Positions 27,091 through 42,808 of a DNA stretch of 64,000 nucleotides are shown piece after piece (the first letter of the stretch is position 1; each line of letters starts with the position of its first letter). The translations under genes were made by a program, and so were the position numbers. The notes below the pieces were generated by a model. That model saw only the letters and a program-made list of their open reading frames with translations. It searched no databases and was not told the DNA's origin. This DNA is from Azonexaceae bacterium s22 (GTDB lineage Bacteria; Pseudomonadota; Gammaproteobacteria; Burkholderiales; Rhodocyclaceae), in the NCBI GenBank assembly GCA_016617495.1, contig WYCU01000002.1:1-64000 (forward strand), given 5' to 3'.

Positions 27091-27694
27091 GTTGATTTAC
27101 GGCTGGTTTCCGCGCCTGACGCGCGGGCGTACTTTCTTTTGCTTCGCCAAAAGAAAGTAGCCAAAGAAAAGGCGACCCCAGGTTCTGCGCCCGGCGATGC
27201 CGGGTACCCTGCGCTACTCAAGGGGCCGGGCGGCTGGCTAAACTCGCCTTCGGCTCAAACAACGCCAGCCGACTGCCCCCGGCCCCTCTGCGTTGCTCGG
27301 CGCGGCACATGGGGACCCGGAAAAACCCCGCAGCGTGACGGGCAGAGCAAAAAAGGCAATTGTCGCGGTCGACCTGAAAAAACGGGCAAAAATCAAAGTC
27401 CCTTCGCAGAACAGCGCCCCCCAAAACCAAATGTCTCCTGGTGCGTTTCGCCCGCGACGCCCTTCCGGGCCCCTTGCGAGGCGCTGAGCAGCGCAGGGCA
27501 ACCGGGGGATTTCGGCTCGCATTGTTTGAGGCGAAGCCGAGTTCATGCGAGCCGCCCGGTTTCCCGAGCAGCGCAAGGCACCGGGCTCTGCCCGGCGCCG
27601 ACCCAGGGGTGCCTTTTTCTTTGGCTACTTTCTTTTGGGCAAACAAAAGAAAGTACGCCCGCGCGTCAGGCGCGGAAACCAGCGGTAAGTCAAC
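27091..27694. repeat. Near-palindromic 600-bp element between norE and norB
   Basis: Arms 27091-27315 and 27470-27694 are inverted copies of each other. The outer parts match almost base for base, from GTTGATTTACGGCTGG through GGGCGTACTTTCTTTTG and AAAAGAAAGTAGCCAAAGAAAA; the inner parts match with more changes. The central 155 bases hold dispersed-repeat copy 4. Open frames through it give low-complexity proteins and are not genes. Similar sequence yields spurious KKVAKEKATPGSA-type proteins in many proteobacterial genomes (from memory). No transposase is inside. Confidence 0.85.
27358..27394 (+). repeat. Dispersed 36-bp repeat, copy 4
   Basis: AATTGTCGCGGTCGACC plus TGAAAAAACGGGCAAAAATC, a near-consensus copy. 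It lies almost exactly at the symmetry centre (about 27392) of the large palindrome. Confidence 0.92.
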
Positions 27695-27750
27695 AAACCA
27701 CGCCTGTCACAAAGGCAAGGAAACCAGCGCTAAGCCAACAAACCACGCTC
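27673..27750 (+). repeat. Short tandem direct repeat at the palindrome edge
   Basis: GGAAACCAGCGGTAAGTCAA (27674) and GGAAACCAGCGCTAAGCCAA (27719) begin two 30-base units, each continuing CAAACCACGC, 45 bases apart. The second unit lies outside the right arm of the palindrome. From 27751 to 27860 I see only low-complexity C/A-rich sequence. Confidence 0.7.
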
Positions 27751-27861
27751 AAAGCAACAGCTCAGATAGCAGTCCAAAATCACCCATCCCCGCCCGCCGC
27801 CAAGGCAAACAAACCCGCCCCATCTCCGCCCACCCCAAGTGCAAAAGCACCGCCCTCTCCA

Positions 27862-27899
27862 TAAAACAAAAAGGGCGCGACCCTTTCGAGTCGCGCCCA
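27862..27899 (-). terminator. Rho-independent terminator of norCB
   Basis: On the minus strand GGGCGCGAC-TCGAAAGG-GTCGCGCCC is followed by TTTTTGTTTT. A perfect 9-bp GC stem 21 bases past the norB stop, so norCB ends here. Confidence 0.93.
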
Positions 27900-27919
27900 A
27901 GTCTTGCCTGAAGAAGTAT

Positions 27920-29744
<1,825 letters not shown>

Positions 29745-29807
29745 TGTCTTCCCCCTTTCGGAAATTGCTTGGCGGCCCGATGGTAGGCGGCGGGGCGACA
29801 GGGGGCT

Positions 29808-29821
29808 TTGATGCCTGCTAA
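29808..29821 (-). promoter_or_regulatory. Candidate Fnr/Dnr-type site of norCB
   Basis: Minus strand TTAGC-AGGC-ATCAA, a perfect ATCAA half-site with a partly conserved partner (consensus near TTGAC-N4-ATCAA). Its centre lies about 70 bases before the norC ATG, which suits activation from -41.5 with a leader of about 29 bases. Confidence 0.4.
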
Positions 29822-29827
29822 AAAACG

Positions 29828-29863
29828 GAAATGGCCCGAAAATTTGGGTCGACCGCGACAAAT
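29828..29863 (-). repeat. Dispersed 36-bp repeat, copy 5
   Basis: Minus-strand ATTTGTCGCGGTCGACCC followed by AAATTTTCGGGCCATTTCC. It lies between the sigma-54 activator stop and the candidate norC control site. Confidence 0.88.
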
Positions 29864-29881
29864 GGCGCGGTTCGGCCCTGC

Positions 29882-31798
29882 TCAGTCGCGCGGTTTCAGT
29901 TTCCGGTATAGCGTCTGGCGGCTGATGCCGAGCTGGCGGGCGGCGGCGGAAAGGTTGCCGCGGGCGCTCTCCAGGGCGCTCTGGATGGCGTGGCGGGAAA
30001 TTTCGTCGAGATTGCGATTGTCGCGGTCGACCGTCGAAATGGGGCGGTTTTCCGGTGCGCGCACGAGGGCCGCCAGCAAATCGTCCGGCAGATGCTGGCG
30101 GTCGATGCAGCGTTCGTCGGCATCGAGCATGGCGACGGCGGTGCGTAAAACGCTGGCCAGCTGGCGCAGGTTGCCCGGCCAGCGCCAGGTTTCCAGTTGC
30201 GGCAGCAAGGTCGGGGCGATGTGCAGCCCGCCGCCGGGGAAAAGTTCATCGAGCAGCTTTTCGCACAGCGCAGCGAAGTCGCTGCGCTCGCGCAGAGCCG
30301 GCAGCGTGACGGTGAGGCCGTTGATGCGGTAATACAGGTCGCTGCGGAAGCGCCCGGCGTCGCTCGCTGCCAGCAGGTCGTGGTGGGTGGCGCAGATCAG
30401 CGCGAAATCGACCTTGACCGGCTGGCCGCCGCCGAGCGGGGTGACCTGGCGCTCCTGCAGGACGCGCAGCAGGCGGGTCTGCATGGTCAGCGGCATGTCG
30501 CCGATTTCATCGAGGAACAGCGTGCCGCCCGCCGCCTCGCGCAGGCGCCCGGGGCTGCCTTCCTTGCGCGCGCCGGTAAAGGCGCCGGGAACGTAACCGA
30601 AAAGCTCGGCTTCGATCAGGTTTTCCGGCAGCGCGGCGCAATTGATCGCCACGAAAGGCCCGTCGCGCTGCGGCGAACAGTCATGCACGGCCCGCGCAAA
30701 CAATTCCTTGCCGACGCCGGATTCGCCATGCAGCAACAAGGGGATGCCCTTGCCGGCAATGCGCCGGGCCTTGTCCGCCGCGCTGCGCCAGCGCGCATCG
30801 CCGGTATCCAGCCGGCTCAGGGCATCGGCGGCGGGCGGTGCATCGCTGCGCCGGCCGGCCAGCGCCGGGCTGCGTTCGGCGTGGATCTGGGCGTAGAGCA
30901 CGGTGCCGTCGTGGCGGCGCACGGCCTGCGGCTGTTCCGGGCGTTTGTTCGCCGCGTCGAGCAGGCGTTCGAGCCGGGTGTCGAGCAGGCGGAACAGCGG
31001 GGTGGCGCCAATGTCGGCCGGGCGCAGGCCAAGCAGGGCGAGGCCGCTGCGGTTGGCGCCGACGATCCAGCCGTCGTCCGAGAGCGCGATCAGGCCTTCG
31101 GCGACGGTGCCGATGCCTTCCGGGTGGGTGTGCAGGTGCAGGCGAATGCGCCGCCGGCATGAGGACATCAGCAGGCGGTTTTCGATCATGCGGGCGGCGG
31201 TGTTGACCAGGCTCAGGGTGTGCGGGTGGCGGCTGCGCTGGTCGCCGGAAATGTCGAGCACGCCGAGCAGCTGGCCGGTGGCGGCGATGATCGGCGCGGC
31301 GGCACAGGTGAGGAAGCCGTTGCGTTCCAGAAAGTGTTCGGCGCCATGGATTTCCACATTGGCGCCTTCGGCCAGCGCCGTGCCGATGGCATTGGTGCCG
31401 CGTTGCTGTTCATGCCAGGAGGCGCCCGAAGTCAGGGTCACGCGTTCGGCCTTGCCGAGGAAATCGGTATCGCCCAGCGTGTGCATGAGCACGCCGCGCT
31501 CGTCGGCGAGGATGACCATGTTATGGCTGTGCCGCACCTGCTCGAACAGGTATTCCATGACCGGCCGCGAATGGGCGACGAGATCGTGATTGCGCACCAG
31601 CGCCCGTTGCAGATCCGGCCCGGTGAGCGGATCGGCGCTGAACAGTCGGCCGGTGGGCGAAAGGCCGGCCGCCAGGCTGCGCTGCCAGGAACGCGCCAGG
31701 CGTTGATCGACACCGGTGCTGGCGGGGTCGGCACCTTCGAGTAATTGCATTCGCGCCTGCCGCAGCACGGGGGCGGGCAGGACCGGGGGATGGGCCAT
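29882..31798 (-). CDS. acoR: AcoR-like sigma-54-dependent activator
   Basis: 638 residues from the ATG at 31798 (GAGGAGA upstream). A GAF-containing N-terminus (HNMVILADERGVLMHTLGD to AAPIIAATGQLLGVLDISG) and a PAS-like segment precede the AAA+ domain with GESGVGKE near 350 and the sigma-54 contact motif GAFTGA near 406. A Fis-type helix-turn-helix ends the protein (GNLSAAARQLGISRQTLYRKL). Divergent from the aldehyde dehydrogenase gene, whose promoter fits sigma-54. The linker before the last domain contains dispersed-repeat copy 6, read as STVDRDN. Confidence 0.92.
   Translation of the reverse strand: MAHPPVLPAPVLRQARMQLLEGADPASTGVDQRLARSWQRSLAAGLSPTGRLFSADPLTGPDLQRALVRNHDLVAHSRPVMEYLFEQVRHSHNMVILADERGVLMHTLGDTDFLGKAERVTLTSGASWHEQQRGTNAIGTALAEGANVEIHGAEHFLERNGFLTCAAAPIIAATGQLLGVLDISGDQRSRHPHTLSLVNTAARMIENRLLMSSCRRRIRLHLHTHPEGIGTVAEGLIALSDDGWIVGANRSGLALLGLRPADIGATPLFRLLDTRLERLLDAANKRPEQPQAVRRHDGTVLYAQIHAERSPALAGRRSDAPPAADALSRLDTGDARWRSAADKARRIAGKGIPLLLHGESGVGKELFARAVHDCSPQRDGPFVAINCAALPENLIEAELFGYVPGAFTGARKEGSPGRLREAAGGTLFLDEIGDMPLTMQTRLLRVLQERQVTPLGGGQPVKVDFALICATHHDLLAASDAGRFRSDLYYRINGLTVTLPALRERSDFAALCEKLLDELFPGGGLHIAPTLLPQLETWRWPGNLRQLASVLRTAVAMLDADERCIDRQHLPDDLLAALVRAPENRPISTVDRDNRNLDEISRHAIQSALESARGNLSAAARQLGISRQTLYRKLKPRD
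30017..30053 (+). repeat. Dispersed 36-bp repeat, copy 6 (inside the sigma-54 activator gene)
   Basis: ATTGTCGCGGTCGACC plus GTCGAAATGGGGCGGTTTTCC, in frame and antisense to the gene, in the linker between AAA+ and DNA-binding domains. Confidence 0.85.
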
Positions 31799-31889
31799 GG
31801 GTTCGTCTCCTCGCGGGTCGTCGCCCGCTTTGCTGACGAGTATAGGCCGCATGCGCAGCGATGCAATGCCTGTCGCCGGGTGTTGCATT

Positions 31890-31936
31890 CAAGTGTTCCA
31901 TTTTGTGACACCTGTTCCGCGATGCAACGTTGCAGC
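31890..31936. promoter_or_regulatory. Possible enhancer region for the sigma-54 activator
   Basis: TGTTCC occurs at 31894 and 31913 as direct repeats 19 bases apart, followed by the perfect 12-bp palindrome TGCAACGTTGCA at 31923-31934. The cluster lies about 75-115 bases upstream of the -24 element, where an activator would bind. Which element is used is unknown. Confidence 0.35.
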
Positions 31937-31937
31937 G

Positions 31938-31973
31938 ATTGTCGCGGTCGACCGCAAAAAATGGGCAAATTTC
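31938..31973 (+). repeat. Dispersed 36-bp repeat, copy 7
   Basis: ATTGTCGCGGTCGACC plus GCAAAAAATGGGCAAATTTC, the copy closest to the consensus. It lies between the candidate enhancer and the sigma-54 promoter of the aldehyde dehydrogenase gene. Confidence 0.93.
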
Positions 31974-32008
31974 ATTGAATCAATCACTTGCGAAACGAAT
32001 TTCGGGGT

Positions 32009-32024
32009 GGCACGGGGCTTGATA
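32009..32024 (+). promoter_or_regulatory. Sigma-54 (-24/-12) promoter of the aldehyde dehydrogenase gene
   Basis: TGGCACG-GGGC-TTGAT: perfect -24 half, TTG at -12 with A in place of the consensus C, correct spacing. It is about 65 bases before the ATG, and the divergent gene codes for a sigma-54 activator. Confidence 0.7.
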
Positions 32025-32088
32025 AAGGGGATGGCCCGCAAGGGATTTTGCAATTCATTTACCAGTCCGTAAAAGCAGAGGAGACAAA

Positions 32089-33609
<1,521 letters not shown>

Positions 33610-33657
33610 TTGCGGAGGGCGTCTCCCTCTTCTCCATCCTCGGTGATGAGGATTTCC

Positions 33658-33684
33658 GGGGCGGGCAACCGCCCCGCTTTTTTT
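33658..33684 (+). terminator. Terminator between the aldehyde dehydrogenase and DUF779 genes
   Basis: GGGGCGG-GCAA-CCGCCCC followed by GCTTTTTTT. It lies ahead of the DUF779 start codon, so the downstream gene is probably expressed by read-through at a lower level. Confidence 0.8.
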
Positions 33685-33695
33685 CGGAGAACATC

Positions 33696-34061
33696 ATGGT
33701 TGATCGCGTAACTGCCACGCCCGAGGCGCTGGCCTTGATCGAGCAACTCAAGGCGCAATACGGGCTGGCGCTCTTTTTTCACCAGTCCGGCGGCTGCTGC
33801 GACAACAGCGCCGCCAATTGCTATCAGGTCGGCGACCTGACCATCGGCGCGCAGGACGTTCACCTCGGCGACATCGGCGGCCTGCCGTTCTACATCGGCG
33901 CCGCGCAATACGAATACTGGAAGCACACGCAGCTCATCATCGACGTGGTTGATGGCACGGGCGGGACGTTTTCGCTCGAAGGCGGTAGCGGCAAGGCTTT
34001 CCACACCCGTTCCCGGTTGTTTACCGACGAGGAATGGGCGCAATTGCAGGCTGCCGGATAA
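33696..34061 (+). CDS. DUF779 family protein
   Basis: 121 residues. A cysteine-rich motif SGGCCDNSAANC at 31-42 is the family hallmark and may bind metal; FYIGAAQYEYWKHTQLIIDVVDG is also conserved. Genes of this family commonly follow aldehyde dehydrogenases of the AcoD group, as here, but the biochemical role is not known to me. ATG at 33696 follows CGGAGA. Confidence 0.85.
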   Translation: MVDRVTATPEALALIEQLKAQYGLALFFHQSGGCCDNSAANCYQVGDLTIGAQDVHLGDIGGLPFYIGAAQYEYWKHTQLIIDVVDGTGGTFSLEGGSGKAFHTRSRLFTDEEWAQLQAAG

Positions 34062-34206
34062 ATTCGCCGCGATCCCTGTCAGGAGTGTGGCAGCTACGCG
34101 CGGCATACTGATCCGGATTACCGGCCGGTCGGACGGGGGCAGGGGACCCCGAATGGCCGGCGCCTTTTATCCGGCACGCCTGTGCCTGCTCATTCAGGGA
34201 GTCCCG

Positions 34207-34458
34207 ATGTCCAGAATTCTTGCGTCAATTTTTGCCGGTTTGTTTGCCGCCGGCGTACTGGTGACATCGCCAGTCGTCCATGCGGCCAAGGCTCAGACCA
34301 CAACGACGAAAAAGGCCAAGAGCCAAACGACGCAGCCGGCCAAGGCCAAGGCTGACAAGAAATCCGCGTCGGGCAAGAAGCAGCAGAAGAAGAGCACCAA
34401 GAAGCCGGCCAAGTCCGCTAAAACGGCCAAGAGCGGCAAGACCGCCAAGCAGAAGTAA
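34207..34458 (+). CDS. Small secreted lysine/alanine-rich protein
   Basis: 83 residues. A signal peptide (MSRILASIFAGLFAAGVLVTSPVVHAA) is followed by an almost pure Lys/Ala/Thr/Ser tail (AKAQTTTTKKAKSQTTQPAK and similar). Strongly basic and probably unstructured in the periplasm. The composition resembles histone-like or nucleic-acid-binding tails, but no family is recognised and function is unknown. A good ribosome site and a hairpin terminator support a real gene. Confidence 0.65.
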   Translation: MSRILASIFAGLFAAGVLVTSPVVHAAKAQTTTTKKAKSQTTQPAKAKADKKSASGKKQQKKSTKKPAKSAKTAKSGKTAKQK

Positions 34459-34462
34459 AGAA

Positions 34463-34485
34463 AAGGCCCTCGCAGCGAGGGCCTT
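34463..34485 (+). terminator. Terminator after the Lys/Ala-rich gene
   Basis: AAGGCCCTCG-CAG-CGAGGGCCTT, a perfect 10-bp stem, with only a short T-rich stretch afterwards. Confidence 0.65.
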
Positions 34486-34634
34486 GTGCTTTCTGCCTTG
34501 CGCTACGCCACACCGTGTTGCGTCGGGGCGGAAATGCCGATGGCTGCGATTCCCGCTGTGCGGGTTGGCGGCTTTCCCGGCGCCAAGGCAGTACCTCGGC
34601 CACAGCCGGCATGACCCAGGGGGTGACTGGCCGA

Positions 34635-35637
34635 TCAATAGCGCACGCCCGGCGGGGGCGTGAAACTGTCCAGCGTGTGCAGGTAAGCGCTGCGGGCGTA
34701 GGCGGCGGGATCGGGATGGTTGCGCTGGCTCATGGCGCCTTTGAGCTGGGTTACCGATTCATATTCGTGGGTTTCGAGCCATTGCGTGAGGTCAGCGAGG
34801 GTTTGCGCAATCACCCCGGGGCCGTGTTGCAGGATGGCACTGGCCATGTGGGTGACATCGGCACCGGCGAGCAGCATCTTGGCGACATCGCTGGCGTTGT
34901 GCACGCCGCCCGAGGCTGCCAGCGTCAGCGGCGTCTGGCCCCGCAGCAGGGCGATCCAGCGCATGGCGAGCAAGGCGTCGGTCGAGCTGGAGAGCTGGAC
35001 GCGGTCGATGACCTGCAGCGTGTCGAGGTCGATATCGGGCTGGTAGAAACGGTTGAAGAGGGAAACGCCCGCCGCACCGGCCGTCTCGGCTTGGCGAAGG
35101 AAATGCGGCAATGAGGAAAAGAAAGGCGAGAGCTTGAGCGCGATGGGAATGTTGACCACGGCGCGTAGCTCGCACAGCAGGGCGATGTAACGATCTTCGA
35201 CGCTGGCGCCGGATTCATCGGCACTGCCGGGCAAATGCCAGTCATTGAGTTCAAGCGCGTCGGCCCCGGCGGCTTCGAGTTCGCGCCCCAGTTCAACCCA
35301 GCCGGAAGGCGAATCGCCGTTGAGGCTGGCGACGACCGGTATGCCGAGCCGCGATTTCAGATACTGGATTTGCGCCAGATAACGGTCGAGCTTGCTTTCG
35401 TAGTCCGTCGCGGCAGGCAGATAACCCGCTGCCTCGCCAAAGGGTTCCGGATGGATCAGGAAGCGGTCCATCATCCGTTCGTCGTTGCGCACGTCTTCCT
35501 CAAACAGCGAGTGCATGACGATGGCCGCCGCGCCAGCGTCTTCGAGATGCAGCGGCGCATCCTTGTCGCGCGTCAGCGGCGTCGAGGACGGAACGATGGG
35601 GTTTTTCAGCGGCAGGCCGAGATAGGTGGTCGACAGA

Positions 35638-35645
<8 letters not shown>
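34635..35645 (-). CDS. Dihydroorotate dehydrogenase-like flavoprotein linked to nifJ
   Basis: 336 residues from the ATG at 35645 (GAGGAGAAT upstream, inside the nifJ end). TIM-barrel of the PyrD type: LGLPLKNPIVPSSTPLT, GIPVVASLNGDSPSGWVEL, ALELNDWHLPG, and ASGGVHNASDVAKMLLAGADVTHMAS. Proteins of this kind are found next to pyruvate:ferredoxin oxidoreductase genes and are unlikely to be the pyrimidine enzyme. The frame overlaps nifJ by 8 bases, so the two are translationally coupled. Substrate unknown. Confidence 0.85.
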
Positions 35646-39231
<3,586 letters not shown>

Positions 39232-39426
39232 CGTGAACCCCTGATGCAAGTGCCGCTTCTCTGTGCGGCTTGTAAGGTGCTGCGGGTGTTGCAACGCAGC
39301 AAATGCATCATACGCCGGAAATATGCCGCCCGCTTGGGCTCCTGTCCCGCATCGTGGAAGGGGGTTGCATGAGGTAATGGGCTGGTGAAACGGTATACTT
39401 TGCGTTCCTCAAGTTGAAAGCATTTC

Positions 39427-40788
39427 ATGGCTGCATTTGCCGATACCGCCAGCATGGCGCTCTTCTGCGATTTCGAGAACATCGCCCTGGGGGTGCGCGA
39501 CGCCCAATATGAAAAATTCGACATCCGCCCGGTGCTGGAGCGCCTGCTCGCCAAGGGCAGCATCGTCGTTAAAAAGGCTTATTGCGACTGGGAGCGCTAC
39601 AAGGGCTTCAAGGCCGCCATGCACGAGGCCAATTTCGAGCTGATCGAAATCCCGCATGTGCGCCAGTCCGGGAAGAATTCCGCGGACATCCGCATGGTCG
39701 TCGATGCGTTGGACCTCTGCTACACCAAGGCGCACGTCGATACCTTCGTCATCATCTCCGGCGATTCCGATTTCTCGCCGCTGGTGTCCAAGCTGCGCGA
39801 AAACGCCAAGAAAGTGATCGGCGTGGGCGTCAAGCAAAGCTGCTCCGACCTGCTGGTCACCAATTGCGACGAATTCATCTATTACGACGATCTGGTGCGC
39901 GACCGCGAGACGAACCGGGCCGCGCAGCGTCGTGAGCGCGAGAAGCGCACGCCGGAGGAAGAAGCTCGGCGCCGCGAGAAACAGGAGGAGCGCAAGGCCA
40001 AGGCCGTGGATATCGTGGCCTCGACCTTCGTTGATCTGATTGCCGACCGCGGCGAAAGCGAACGCATCTGGGCTTCGGTGCTCAAGGAAGTGGTCAAGCG
40101 CCGCAATCCGGGGTTCAACGAAAGCTATTATGGCTTCCGTACCTTCGGCAATCTGCTGGAAGAAGCCGCGCAACGCGGGCTGCTGGGCTTTGGCCGGGAT
40201 GACAAGGGCGCTTATGTTTTCCGTGCGCCAGTGCGTGTGAACGGGGGCGAAGCCGAAGTGCCCGAAACGGCCGCCGAGGCGGGCGAGGCGCCCGTTGTCA
40301 CCGAAACGACGGCCGAGGTGCCCGCGCCGCTGCCGGAGGCCCCGGAAGGCGAGGCCGTGCCGATGGCGGAATCGGCGGGCAAGGAGAAGGGCAATGCCCG
40401 GCGACGCGGCGGCCGCCGCGGGCGTCGGGAAGAGAACGCCGGCACAGCGGCGGTATCGGCAGAAGCCAGCGGCAACGCTGCGCCGCAGCCGGTCGAGGCA
40501 CCGAGCGAGACCGTCGCCGCCCCGGCGGTGCCGGAAACCGAAGTCGCTGTTACGCCGGCACCCGCGCCCAAGAAATCACGCCAGTCGGCGCAAGGCGCAT
40601 CGCGGCGCGGCGGACGGAAAAAGGCCGAAAAATCGGAGTCGACCGCGACAATCGCTGAGACACCCGCCGCCAACCCGGCTCTCGCAGTGGAAAGCGCGGC
40701 TTCGGAGGCGCCGGCGGTCGTGGCGGAAAAGCCCAAAGCACGGCGTACGCCGCGCCCACGCAAGCCCAAGACTCAGGACGCCGCCTGA
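39427..40788 (+). CDS. NYN (PIN-like) nuclease with OST-HTH/LOTUS domain
   Basis: 453 residues. The N-terminal NYN domain (about 8-165) has the acidic residues of PIN-fold RNases: FCDFEN, NSADIRMVVDAL and SGDSDFSPL. A charged helix RRERKR-type linker follows, then an OST-HTH/LOTUS-like winged helix near 195-265 (ASVLKEVVKRRNPGFNESYYGFRTFGNLLEEA). The C-terminal 190 residues are Ala/Pro/Glu-rich with basic RRGGRRGRRE patches that could hold RNA. Likely an RNA-processing enzyme; target unknown. Dispersed-repeat copy 9 is in the tail, read as ESTATIAET. Confidence 0.87.
   Translation: MAAFADTASMALFCDFENIALGVRDAQYEKFDIRPVLERLLAKGSIVVKKAYCDWERYKGFKAAMHEANFELIEIPHVRQSGKNSADIRMVVDALDLCYTKAHVDTFVIISGDSDFSPLVSKLRENAKKVIGVGVKQSCSDLLVTNCDEFIYYDDLVRDRETNRAAQRREREKRTPEEEARRREKQEERKAKAVDIVASTFVDLIADRGESERIWASVLKEVVKRRNPGFNESYYGFRTFGNLLEEAAQRGLLGFGRDDKGAYVFRAPVRVNGGEAEVPETAAEAGEAPVVTETTAEVPAPLPEAPEGEAVPMAESAGKEKGNARRRGGRRGRREENAGTAAVSAEASGNAAPQPVEAPSETVAAPAVPETEVAVTPAPAPKKSRQSAQGASRRGGRKKAEKSESTATIAETPAANPALAVESAASEAPAVVAEKPKARRTPRPRKPKTQDAA
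40617..40652 (-). repeat. Dispersed 36-bp repeat, copy 9 (inside the NYN gene)
   Basis: Minus-strand ATTGTCGCGGTCGACT plus CCGATTTTTCGGCCTTTTTCC, in frame within the disordered C-terminal tail. Confidence 0.88.
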
Positions 40789-40799
40789 CGGGGAATGAA

Positions 40800-40821
40800 C
40801 GGGCGACATCGCTGTCGCCCG
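40800..40821. terminator. Hairpin between convergent genes
   Basis: CGGGCGACA-TCGC-TGTCGCCCG, a perfect 9-bp stem between the NYN gene and the convergent 170-residue gene. No T-run on either side. Confidence 0.5.
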
Positions 40822-40836
40822 GCGCAAACGCTTGGG

Positions 40837-41349
40837 TTAAATGACCTGCAGGAGTTTGGTGCGCAAGACTTCTGCTTCGCGCTTGCCTTCGCGCGACATC
40901 ACCATGGCGTGATACCACTCGTCGTAGAGGGCGCGCAGGCCCTCGTGTCCTTCGGCTTCGCCGATGCGGTCAAGCAGCGAGCTGGCCCCCAGGGAACCGA
41001 CGAAGGTATTGAGCGTGTTGGTCATGAAGTTGCGCGCCTGCTGCAGACGCAGCGGGTCGGGGCTGTCGGGAAGCGGCGAGAAGGCCGTGGCCGAGGGCAA
41101 GGGGGTCGGCGGTGCGGCCACGGTCTTGCCCTGTGGGGTGGTCAGGGCGCCGACCGCGATATAGCCGTCTTCTTCCAGCATGCCGAGGGTATGCGTCAGG
41201 TCGTCCGCCTGCAGCATGCTGTGCAATTCTTCGATGGTGCGCTTGCCATCGACGAAAATCAGTACCCGGCGCTGGCGTGGGGTCAGGCCGCCCGCCCGGC
41301 TGGTGATTTCGTCCTGCCCTTTCTGGGTCTTGGTGAATACAACGCCCAT
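40837..41349 (-). CDS. Hypothetical protein with predicted winged-helix N-terminus
   Basis: 170 residues. The first 70 (ITSRAGGLTPRQRRVLIFVDGKRTIEELHSML, then HTLGMLEEDGYIAVG) look like a winged helix. A Pro/Thr linker leads to an all-helical C-terminus (LRLQQARNFMTNTLNTFVGSLGASSLLDRIGEAEGHEGLRALYDEWYHAM). I do not recognise the family. Similar helical tails occur in response-regulator-like helpers, but no receiver domain is present. It stands alone between two hairpins. Confidence 0.75.
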   Translation of the reverse strand: MGVVFTKTQKGQDEITSRAGGLTPRQRRVLIFVDGKRTIEELHSMLQADDLTHTLGMLEEDGYIAVGALTTPQGKTVAAPPTPLPSATAFSPLPDSPDPLRLQQARNFMTNTLNTFVGSLGASSLLDRIGEAEGHEGLRALYDEWYHAMVMSREGKREAEVLRTKLLQVI

Positions 41350-41397
41350 GTTTGTCTCCGTGTTTTATTGGGATTGGTGCAAGGCATTGTACATAAA

Positions 41398-41430
41398 TAA
41401 AAAAAAGAAAACCCGCCGAAGCGGGTCTTC
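41398..41430 (-). terminator. Rho-independent terminator of panD
   Basis: Minus strand GACCCGC-TTCG-GCGGGTTTTC followed by TTTTTTTTAT. A GC-rich stem with a stable TTCG tetraloop and a long T-run. Confidence 0.92.
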
Positions 41431-41455
41431 CGTGAGTTAGTTCACAAGGAGCAGA

Positions 41456-41839
41456 TCAGGCAGCGGCCTGAACCGGAATCTTGTGACCGCGGCGAACGAT
41501 GCGGTTTTGCGAATCGACGTAAATCAGGTCCGGCTCATGCTTGGCCAGTTCGACTTCGTTATACACGGCAAAGGTGGCGATGATGAGGATGTCGCCGGGC
41601 GCTGCGCGACGGGCAGCGGAGCCATTGACGGAGATGACGCCCGATCCACGTTCGGCACGAATGGCATAGGTGGTGAAGCGTTCGCCGTTGTTCACGTTCC
41701 AGATGTCGATCTGCTCGTATTCCTTGATGTTGGCAGCGTCGAGAAGATCTTCATCGATGGCGCAGGAACCTTCGTAATGCAGATCGGCGTGCGTCGCCGT
41801 CACACGGTGCAGCTTGGATTTCAGCATTGTTCTCTGCAT
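41456..41839 (-). CDS. panD: Aspartate 1-decarboxylase precursor
   Basis: Makes beta-alanine for pantothenate. 127 residues. The self-cleavage site is Gly24-Ser25 in [13 protein letters not shown]; Ser25 becomes the pyruvoyl group. [14 protein letters not shown] and [13 protein letters not shown] are typical. The ATG at 41839 (MQRTMLKSK) aligns with the usual start; an upstream ATG at 41851 is possible. Beta-alanine feeds PanC, encoded next. Confidence 0.96.
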   Translation of the reverse strand: MQRTMLKSKLHRVTATHADLHYEGSCAIDEDLLDAANIKEYEQIDIWNVNNGERFTTYAIRAERGSGVISVNGSAARRAAPGDILIIATFAVYNEVELAKHEPDLIYVDSQNRIVRRGHKIPVQAAA

Positions 41840-41929
41840 GGTTTCGATCATCCAGAAGGTTGGGGGAAGCGCATTGTAACGACAATGCTTCGGCTGTCAA
41901 CGGGCGTAATTATGGATATTGCCGTTGCA

Positions 41930-42808
<879 letters not shown>

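Noticed and set aside
27016-27864. Open frames on both strands through the large palindrome
   Set aside because: Low-complexity translations produced by the repeat arms, with no family match or ribosome site.
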